This document shows, in pieces, positions 15,230-22,022 of a stretch of 32,428 nt of DNA. Source of the stretch: Bacteroidota bacterium (GTDB taxonomy: Bacteria; Bacteroidota; Bacteroidia; M30B66); assembly GCA_947460255.1 (NCBI GenBank), contig CANHIS010000033.1, forward strand, positions 1 through 32,428. The letters are read 5' to 3'. Below the pieces are notes generated by a model, which was not told the origin of the DNA, searched no databases, and saw only the letters and a program-made list of their open reading frames with translations. Made by a program: the position numbers and the translations under genes. Numbering within the stretch: position 1 is the first letter of the stretch; every line of letters starts with the position of its first letter.

Positions 15230-16885
15230 TTACTGAGTTTGATTTAGTTTTGAATGACGTCGGCTGTAAAAGAAATAAACGAGAATTCCGATTGTACCCC
15301 AAATGATAAAAGCCATCCAAGTGTGCTCACGCACTTGTGTCATTAAAAAGAAATTGAAAGCCATACCCAAAGTGGCAACCACAGGTAACCATGGCGTTCT
15401 GTAAGGTCTTTCAAGATTCGGCTCTTTGACGCGAAGCAACCAAACGGCTCCACAAACCATTGCGAAAGCCAATAGTGTTCCCATTGAACACATTTCAGAA
15501 ACTGTATTTATCGGTGTGGTTGCGCCTACTACAGATACGATTAACCCTACGAAAATGGTACTTCTGTATGGAGTCTTATACTTCGGATGAATTTTCCCAA
15601 AAAGGCTGTGTGGCAATAAGCCATCCTTTGCCATTCCAAGAAAAATCCGAGTTTGGCCCAACATCATTACCAACATAACAGAAAATAATCCTGCTGTTGC
15701 GGCAATCGTAATGAGATAAACTGCCCAATCGAGTCCAACGCCTGAAAAAGCTGATGCAACTGGCGCTCTCAAGTCGAGCATGGTATAGTTCACCATCCCT
15801 GTCAATACAAATGAGACTAATATATACAGTATGGTGCAAATGATCAATGAAGCGATAATGGCGAATGGTACATCCTTTTTGGGATTAATTGCTTCACCTG
15901 CTTGAGTAGATACTGCATCAAAACCAATATATGCGAAGAAAACAATCGTTGCGGCTGTTACTACACCCGACCATCCAAAATGAGAATCGCCTTTGGCATC
16001 GAATATTTGCTCAGGAACAAAAGGCGTCCAATTGTCTGTATTAACATAGAAAAAGCCAACTACAATAACAAACAAAACCACAGCAACTTTCAAAATCACG
16101 ATTAAGTTGTTGGTTGATGCAGCCTCCTTAATTCCCTTTACCAAAACTGCCGTTACAAACCATGTTACGACCATGGCTGGCAAGTTTATAGCCCATCCAG
16201 GTAAGGTGATAGAAGAATAGTGTTTCGCCAATTCTGTTAAGTTAACTCCTTTTGACAATTCTGTTGCATCCGATACAACTTTCATATCCTTCACCAATTC
16301 ATGAGCGGGTGTAGATGCAAGTGCAGATTTCAATGATGCCAGATCAGGTGTAACACTTCCTAAGGCCTTCAGATAATCTTGAATTGCAGTAATTCCAGCA
16401 GCTTTCGCCAACTCTGCTTTTGCAGAGGCATAATCCATACTGAGATACAATGGTATATGGACATCGATCAAATCCATCAGTTTTAGAAAGTATCCACTCC
16501 AACTAACAGCTACAGTGGTAGCTCCCATCATGTATTCAAGCACCAAATTCCATCCGATAAACCAGGCGAACAACTCCCCTACTGTTCCATATGCATATGC
16601 ATACGCTGAACCTTCAACAGGCAAAACTGAGGCAAACTCTGCATAACAAAGTGAGGCGAACAAACATCCAACACCAGCAATAATAAAGGAAATTGCAAGT
16701 GCAGGACCTGCAAATTGATTGGCAGCAATTCCGGTTAAAGTAAAAATACCTCCTCCGATAATTGCACCGATACCAAGAGATGTTAATCCCCAGCGGGTTA
16801 AAACTCTTTTGAGTTCACTTTTTTGGATGTCGGCCTCGTAAGCTGCAATAGGTTTTCTGCGCCAAATGGATCTGTTTGAAGACAT
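15230..16885 (-). CDS. APC-superfamily amino acid permease (cationic amino acid transporter-like)
   Basis: 551 residues with about 12-13 transmembrane helices. The N-terminal signature TSLGIGAIIGGGIFTLTG (about 35-52) is the unwound TM1 of APC transporters, followed by YAEFASVLPVEGSAYAYAYG and WFIGWNLVLEYMMGATTVAV, as in YfnA/CAT-type permeases. It probably imports amino acids through the inner membrane using the ion gradient; the substrate cannot be read. A hydrophilic insert of roughly 85 residues (about 140-230, rich in Ala, Lys and Ser) lies between TM3 and TM4, where many relatives have a short loop. The gene lies downstream of the AgcS-type symporter gene on the same strand with a 110-base gap. 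Confidence 0.88.
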   Translation of the reverse strand: MSSNRSIWRRKPIAAYEADIQKSELKRVLTRWGLTSLGIGAIIGGGIFTLTGIAANQFAGPALAISFIIAGVGCLFASLCYAEFASVLPVEGSAYAYAYGTVGELFAWFIGWNLVLEYMMGATTVAVSWSGYFLKLMDLIDVHIPLYLSMDYASAKAELAKAAGITAIQDYLKALGSVTPDLASLKSALASTPAHELVKDMKVVSDATELSKGVNLTELAKHYSSITLPGWAINLPAMVVTWFVTAVLVKGIKEAASTNNLIVILKVAVVLFVIVVGFFYVNTDNWTPFVPEQIFDAKGDSHFGWSGVVTAATIVFFAYIGFDAVSTQAGEAINPKKDVPFAIIASLIICTILYILVSFVLTGMVNYTMLDLRAPVASAFSGVGLDWAVYLITIAATAGLFSVMLVMMLGQTRIFLGMAKDGLLPHSLFGKIHPKYKTPYRSTIFVGLIVSVVGATTPINTVSEMCSMGTLLAFAMVCGAVWLLRVKEPNLERPYRTPWLPVVATLGMAFNFFLMTQVREHTWMAFIIWGTIGILVYFFYSRRHSKLNQTQ

Positions 16886-16995
16886 AGTTTTCGTGTGACT
16901 CGATTTTTGAGCGACCGAAAATATAAATTTTCATTTACAGTGCTACACCTCAAATTCAACTAATCTAGTTTGGGCACACTTGGTTAGAGGCTTAA

Positions 16996-18486
16996 CTATT
17001 TATGGCGAGCGATTTCACCAGATTTTACTTTGGCAAAATAACTTTTCATGTCGGCCTTCACTTCACCAGCCATGAAGTACAATCCAAGAATATTCGGGAA
17101 GCCCATTGCGAGAATCATCATATCTGAAAAATCGATTACAGCACCCAAACTTGCTGAAGAGCCAATAACAACAAAGCCAAGAAAAATAAGCTTGTACAAA
17201 TTTTCCATTTTACGGTTGTTTCCAAAAAGAAACGTGAAGGCTTTCATTCCGTAATACGACCAAGAAATCATGGTTGAAAAGGCAAAAAGGACAATGGTGA
17301 TAAGTAAAATGTACTTGAACCAAGGCACTACGCTGCTAAACGCTGCGGAAGTTAAGGCCGAACCTTCCATTCCGTTGGTATCCGATGCAAATCCAGTAAA
17401 TACTAGCACTAAGGCAGTCATGGTACAAACCACTATAGTATCTACAAAAGGTTCTAAAAGTGAAACGATTCCTTCAGATATTGGATGATCTGTTTTCACG
17501 GCTGAATGCGCAATAGCTGCAGATCCAACACCTGCTTCATTGGAAAATGCGGCTCGTTTAAAGCCTACAATCAATACACCTACAACTCCACCCGAAATTC
17601 CATCTGCCGTAAAGGCGCCATTGAAGATTGCTGAAAATGCGGCTCCAATGTTTTGGATATTCATCAAGATGATATACACACTCGTCAACACATACAAACC
17701 AACCATAAATGGCACCATCTTGTCGGTTACACTGGCAATTTTCTTAATTCCACCAATGATGACAATTCCGACCAAAAGTGCTAGGAAAATGCCGTAAACA
17801 AAGCCAAAACCATTGAACACAGGAAACACATTCGCCAACTGAGCAAATGATTGGTTTGCTTGAAACATATTACCGCCACCGAAGGAGCCTCCAACACACA
17901 GAATGGCAAACAAAGCTGCGAGGAATTTCCCCAGTTTCGGAAATCCTTTCTTGTTTAAACCTTCAGATAAATAATACATTGGCCCACCAGAAACCTCTCC
18001 TAATGCGTTGATTTTTCTATACTTAACACCTAAAGTACACTCTACGAATTTCGACGACATACCTAGAAATCCTGCTACGATTATCCAAAACGTTGCTCCT
18101 GGCCCTCCGATAGAAATTGCAACAGCAACACCAGCAATATTTCCCAAGCCAACAGTCCCTGAAAGAGCCGTTACCAAAGCTTGAAAATGCGATACTTCTC
18201 CTTTATCTCCTGGTTTGTCATATTTACCCTTTATCAAATCAACTGCATGCTTTACTCCACGAAGATTGATAAAGCCCATATAAACGGTAAAAAACAAGGC
18301 TCCAAGAATTAGCCACATTACCACCAAGGGCATATCGAATCCAGCAGAGGCAAACGGTTTGTAAAAAATCACTTCACCTAAAGCATCTACGGCTGGCTTA
18401 ATAAAATTGTTGATTTTTTCATCTATGCTTCCATCAACCGTTAAATTGAAAAAAAACGAAGGAATATCGAATCGAGAAAGTTGCAT
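16996..18486 (-). CDS. AGCS-family sodium:alanine/glycine symporter
   Basis: 496 residues, an inner-membrane transporter with about 10-11 helices. The family signature GTVGLGNIAGVAVAISIGGP (about 110-129) is present, as are MSSKFVECTLGVKYR, GGPMYYLSEG and FKRAAFSNEAGVGSAAIAHS. The family moves alanine or glycine with sodium. The sequence begins with a short amphipathic N-terminus before TM1 (about 52-74). Downstream lies a second amino acid permease and upstream a DAHP synthase/chorismate mutase, so the neighbourhood concerns amino acid metabolism, but the 152-base gap to the upstream gene argues against a single tight operon. Confidence 0.93.
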   Translation of the reverse strand: MQLSRFDIPSFFFNLTVDGSIDEKINNFIKPAVDALGEVIFYKPFASAGFDMPLVVMWLILGALFFTVYMGFINLRGVKHAVDLIKGKYDKPGDKGEVSHFQALVTALSGTVGLGNIAGVAVAISIGGPGATFWIIVAGFLGMSSKFVECTLGVKYRKINALGEVSGGPMYYLSEGLNKKGFPKLGKFLAALFAILCVGGSFGGGNMFQANQSFAQLANVFPVFNGFGFVYGIFLALLVGIVIIGGIKKIASVTDKMVPFMVGLYVLTSVYIILMNIQNIGAAFSAIFNGAFTADGISGGVVGVLIVGFKRAAFSNEAGVGSAAIAHSAVKTDHPISEGIVSLLEPFVDTIVVCTMTALVLVFTGFASDTNGMEGSALTSAAFSSVVPWFKYILLITIVLFAFSTMISWSYYGMKAFTFLFGNNRKMENLYKLIFLGFVVIGSSASLGAVIDFSDMMILAMGFPNILGLYFMAGEVKADMKSYFAKVKSGEIARHK

Positions 18487-18638
18487 GCTGGCTTTGAAGT
18501 GAAATTCTGCTGAATTACAGAAGTGCAGTCATCTTGCACAAGCAACTGCTTGTTGAAGATTTCCGGCAAAATAAACAAAAACTACTGAAACGAAACAGTT
18601 GCAAACACAAAGGATGCACAACTAACTATAGATGCCTT

Positions 18639-19742
18639 TTAGGCTTTTCTAAACAACTCAGTTTGGATCCGAATTGACTCCTCGTGAATGAGTTCGTATA
18701 ATTTCTTAATAAAGCTGGCATCTAAGCCTGAACTTGAGCCATGCGCAATTTGTCGGGTGAGGATTTCTTCCCAGCGACGAATTTGAAGAATGGTTACCTG
18801 TTTATCTTTCTTGTATTCTCCAATTTGCTTGATCAAGTTCATCCTTGTAACCAAAGCCTGGAGCAATAAATCGTCGGTTGAATCAACACGACTTCGGAGC
18901 TCTAGCAACTTCCGATGAAAATCGCTGCCGTCCCCTTCCGCTTTTCGAAAAATCAATCCTTCGAACAATACACTCAAAACTGCTGGAGTGATTTGTTGTT
19001 TCGCATCACTTAGTGCAACGGCTGGATTAAAGTGAGTTTCAATCATCAAGCCATCCAAATCTAAATCTAAAGCTTTTTGTGCGACACCTGGAATTAATGC
19101 TGGATCTCCAGAAATATGGCTTGCATCACAAATCACCTTCAGATCGGGCATTTTCGTTTTAAGATCGATGACAATTTCCCATCTCGGAGCATAACGGTAA
19201 ACATCTGTTTCAAAAGAATGGAAACCACGGTGAATCGCTAAGACTTGGTCTATCCCTACTTTTTGAAGTCGTTCAATTGCACCCATCCAAAGCGAAAGAT
19301 CAGGATTGATCGGGTTCTTTACAAAAACTGGAATGTTGGTTCCTTTCAGCGCTTCTGCAATTTCCTGAACCGCAAATGGATTCACAGTGGTTCTTGCGCC
19401 AATCCAAAGCATATCGATACCAGCCTTCAAACAGGCTTCCACATGCTGAGTTGTAGCCACTTCGGTTATTACCGGCATTCCGGTTTCTTTTCCGACGGCA
19501 CTCAACCACTGCAAGGCAAAATCACCTGCTCCTTCGAAAGAACCGGGCCTTGTTCTAGGCTTCCAAACACCTGCACGAAAAATATTATTAGGAAATCGCT
19601 CCGCTATAAGCCTGGCTGTTTCAAGAACTTGAAGTTCTGATTCGGCGCTGCAAGGACCAAACAAAGTAATTGGCTTAGTGAGTTGATCGCGAAACTGCTT
19701 CAATTCGGAAGTCAGAATAGGATGATTAAAGTCATTAGACAC
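18639..19742 (-). CDS. Bifunctional 3-deoxy-7-phosphoheptulonate synthase / chorismate mutase type II
   Basis: 367 residues. The N-terminal domain (about 20-260) is a type I-beta DAHP/KDO8P-synthase-like barrel: PITLFGPCSAES, FRAGVWKPRTRPGSFEG, PVITEVATTQHVEA, WIGARTTVNPF, PVFVKNP, ICDASHISG and GLMIETHFNP. The C-terminal domain (about 275-367) is an AroQ-type chorismate mutase: LLELRSRVDSTDDLLLQALV, RMNLIKQIGEYKK and FIKKLYELIHEESI. Together it condenses PEP with erythrose-4-phosphate and converts chorismate to prephenate, the first and branch steps for phenylalanine and tyrosine; such fusions often allow prephenate feedback control. The frame has no upstream ATG before a stop, so it starts at GTG (19742). 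The DHS-like gene ends 37 bases upstream. Confidence 0.93.
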   Translation of the reverse strand: MSNDFNHPILTSELKQFRDQLTKPITLFGPCSAESELQVLETARLIAERFPNNIFRAGVWKPRTRPGSFEGAGDFALQWLSAVGKETGMPVITEVATTQHVEACLKAGIDMLWIGARTTVNPFAVQEIAEALKGTNIPVFVKNPINPDLSLWMGAIERLQKVGIDQVLAIHRGFHSFETDVYRYAPRWEIVIDLKTKMPDLKVICDASHISGDPALIPGVAQKALDLDLDGLMIETHFNPAVALSDAKQQITPAVLSVLFEGLIFRKAEGDGSDFHRKLLELRSRVDSTDDLLLQALVTRMNLIKQIGEYKKDKQVTILQIRRWEEILTRQIAHGSSSGLDASFIKKLYELIHEESIRIQTELFRKA

Positions 19743-19779
19743 GCTGATTAAACAACCAATTAAGTCTGATTGTTCAGTA

Positions 19780-20751
19780 TTACCAGCTTAAAACCCAAGC
19801 AAAAATTAACGGTGCAACGATGGTCGCATCAGATTCAACGATAAATTTCGGAGTTTCTTTATCGAGTTTACCCCAAGTAATCTTTTCGTTTGGAACTGCT
19901 CCAGAATAAGATCCATAGCTTGTTGTTGAGTCTGAAATCTGACAGAAATATGACCAAAATGGAACGTCATGCCATTCCAAGTCTTGGTACATCATCGGCA
20001 CAACACAAATTGGAAAATCACCTGCAATTCCACCACCAATTTGGAAGAAACCTACACCCTTACCGGCAGAATTTGCTCGGTACCATTCGGTTAGCCACAT
20101 CATATATTCGATTCCAGATTTCATCACCGAAGGTTGAAGTTCTCCTTTAATGCAGTAAGATGCAAAAATATTTCCCATCGTGCTGTCTTCCCAACCTGGC
20201 ACTACAATCGGAATATTTTGCTCTGCAGCAGCAATCATCCACGAATCTTTTGGATCGATCTCATAATACTGTTCCATTTCCCCTGAAAGGAGCATTTTAT
20301 ACATGAATTCATGCGGAAAATAACGCTCACCGCTTTCTTGGGCATTCATCCATTGTTTCACGATATGCTTTTGAATTCGGCGAAAAGCCTCTTCTTCTGG
20401 AATGCAAGTATCTGTAACTCTATTGTATCCTTTTTCGAGTAAATCCCATTCATCTTGTGGACTTAAATCACGATAATTTGGCACTCGTTTGTAATGAGAA
20501 TGCGCAACCAAATTCATGATGTCTTCTTCAAGGTTCGCTCCAGTACATGAAATGATGTCCACTTTTCCTTGGCGGATCATTTCAGCGAAAGATTTACCAA
20601 GTTCGGCTGTACTCATTGCACCAGCCAAAGTTACCATCATCTTTCCCCCAGCTGTAAGATGGGCTTCGTAGCCTTTGGCGGCATCTACTAAAGCTGCTGA
20701 GTTGAAATGGAGATAATGTTTTTCGATGAATTGAGAAATCGGACCTTTCAT
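19780..20751 (-). CDS. Deoxyhypusine synthase-like protein
   Basis: 323 residues from MKGPISQFIEKHYLHFNS. The deoxyhypusine synthase family fold is shown by GKMMVTLAGAMSTAELGKS, IISCTGANLEEDIMNLVAHS, IVVPGWEDSTMGNIFASY, FFQIGGGIAGDFPICVVPMM and, near the end, ITWGKLDKETPKFIVESDAT, whose WGK lysine (about K295) matches the catalytic lysine of the eukaryotic enzyme. Eukaryotic members transfer aminobutyl from spermidine to eIF5A using NAD. Bacteria lack eIF5A, so the substrate here is unknown; a polyamine-related reaction is inferred. The frame is open to 20841, but a -7-like TATATTTG inside that extension supports the shorter start. The gene lies just upstream of the DAHP synthase gene. Confidence 0.87.
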   Translation of the reverse strand: MKGPISQFIEKHYLHFNSAALVDAAKGYEAHLTAGGKMMVTLAGAMSTAELGKSFAEMIRQGKVDIISCTGANLEEDIMNLVAHSHYKRVPNYRDLSPQDEWDLLEKGYNRVTDTCIPEEEAFRRIQKHIVKQWMNAQESGERYFPHEFMYKMLLSGEMEQYYEIDPKDSWMIAAAEQNIPIVVPGWEDSTMGNIFASYCIKGELQPSVMKSGIEYMMWLTEWYRANSAGKGVGFFQIGGGIAGDFPICVVPMMYQDLEWHDVPFWSYFCQISDSTTSYGSYSGAVPNEKITWGKLDKETPKFIVESDATIVAPLIFAWVLSW

Positions 20752-20771
20752 GGCAAAGTTATTTTGGGCGG

Positions 20772-20779
20772 CAAATATA
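20772..20779 (-). promoter_or_regulatory. Candidate -7 element of the deoxyhypusine synthase-like gene
   Basis: The minus strand reads TATATTTG (TAnnTTTG), 20 bases before the ATG at 20751. No good -33 box is seen. Confidence 0.45.
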
Positions 20780-20922
20780 GGTTTTTTGAATGCTAAATTC
20801 AGCTGGACTTTTACAAATTGGCGCTTATACGACATATACATTGTTAATTACTAGAGTATTAACACCCAACTTTACCATTACTTTAAAAAATTAACATCAT
20901 GCGAATAATTGCCTGAAAGACT

Positions 20923-20930
20923 TAATTTTG
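20923..20930 (+). promoter_or_regulatory. Candidate -7 element of the lamin-tail-domain gene
   Basis: TAATTTTG, an exact TAnnTTTG match, lies 21 bases before the ATG at 20952. A -33 TTTG at normal spacing is not evident. Confidence 0.45.
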
Positions 20931-20951
20931 CGCACTGATAAATAAATCGTC

Positions 20952-21968
20952 ATGATAAAATCTTTACTGCTAACGAGTTCAATTCTATTTGCTGCATTGT
21001 CTGCAAATTCACAATGCAACGAATTGTTTATTTCCGAATATGTTGAAGGTTCTGGAAATAACAAAGCCCTAGAGCTTTACAATCCAACCAATGCTCCCGT
21101 TGACTTAGGAAGTTATCGATTGATTAGATGGGATAATGGATCAGTAGTAGCTGCAGATAACGCTATTCAAGTTTTGCCTGCAGGTGTTTTTATTGGTTCA
21201 AAACAAACTTACGTTATTGCGCTAAACTTAACGGATCCTAATGGAACTGGTCAAACTGCACCTATCGATGCTGCACTTCAGGAAAAAGCAGATACGTTGC
21301 TATCAAATGGCTGTGGAACTGAACCAGGCAACATCAGAACCATGTGTTTCAATGGTGACGATGCGTTATCATTGGAAAAAAACAATGCCGGAACTTGGCA
21401 AATTGTGGATATTTTCGCATGTATCGGAGAGCAACCATTAAATTCTCAAGGAACAGCAAATCCTACAGCGGCTTGGACCGACATTGCTCCATATTCAAGC
21501 ATACCAGTTGGTTACGATGGTTCTGTTCCTTATTTCTTCAGATACTGGACGCAAAACCAAACACTCAAGCGCAAACTATCTGTTACAAGTGGTGTTACTA
21601 CGAATCCTGCACCTCAATCATTTAATCCTTCTATTCAATGGGATTCATTGGCCGAAAACATGTTCGATTCTTTAGGATTCCATACTTGTGCCTGCAATAC
21701 AGTTGGAATTTTGGATATCGACGACGAGTCGCGCACTCTTGTTTACCCAAATCCTGCTGCTGATCTTACCTACATAGAAGCAGCATTTGAAATTCGTGCA
21801 GTAGAATTCAGAAACTTACTAGGACAATTAATGTTGGTTGAAAACAATGCGACCAAATCGAAAAAAGTAACAGCTCGTACTAACGAACTTCCTTCTGGTC
21901 TTTACACTGTTCGTGTGATGTTCACAAACGGAAAAACATCTGAACGGAAACTTGTAGTTCGTCCATAA
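20952..21968 (+). CDS. Secreted lamin-tail-domain (LTD) protein with T9SS sorting domain
   Basis: 338 residues. The signal peptide ends ALSANSQ (about residue 21). The next part (about 22-185) is a lamin tail domain: CNELFISEYVEGSGNNKALE, LYNPTNAPVDLGSYRL and FNGDDALSLEKN. The C-terminus (about 262-338) is a T9SS tail with LVYPNPAADLTYIEA, FRNLLGQLMLV and LPSGLYTVRVM. In Bacteroidota and other bacteria LTD domains are often attached to secreted nucleases and phosphatases; here the domain stands alone but lies just upstream of an operon ending in a secreted endonuclease I. It probably works outside the cell as a binding module. A terminator separates it from the TonB receptor gene. Confidence 0.85.
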   Translation: MIKSLLLTSSILFAALSANSQCNELFISEYVEGSGNNKALELYNPTNAPVDLGSYRLIRWDNGSVVAADNAIQVLPAGVFIGSKQTYVIALNLTDPNGTGQTAPIDAALQEKADTLLSNGCGTEPGNIRTMCFNGDDALSLEKNNAGTWQIVDIFACIGEQPLNSQGTANPTAAWTDIAPYSSIPVGYDGSVPYFFRYWTQNQTLKRKLSVTSGVTTNPAPQSFNPSIQWDSLAENMFDSLGFHTCACNTVGILDIDDESRTLVYPNPAADLTYIEAAFEIRAVEFRNLLGQLMLVENNATKSKKVTARTNELPSGLYTVRVMFTNGKTSERKLVVRP

Positions 21969-21982
21969 TTTCAAACCTCAAC

Positions 21983-22020
21983 AAGCACGGTACTCTTAGG
22001 ATTACTGTGCTTTTTTCTTT
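21983..22020 (+). terminator. Intrinsic terminator after the LTD gene, abutting the TonB receptor start
   Basis: AAGCACGGTA pairs with TACTGTGCTT (10 pairs, one G-U) around a 10-base loop and is followed by a T-run. The T-run ends about two bases before the ATG of the next gene at 22023, so it may also act as an attenuator for the operon. Confidence 0.75.
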
Positions 22021-22022
22021 TT

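Noticed and set aside
18538-18553. ACAAGC-AACT-GCTTGT hairpin between the DAHP synthase and AGCS genes
   Set aside because: Short stem with no T-tract on the minus strand; not convincing as a terminator.
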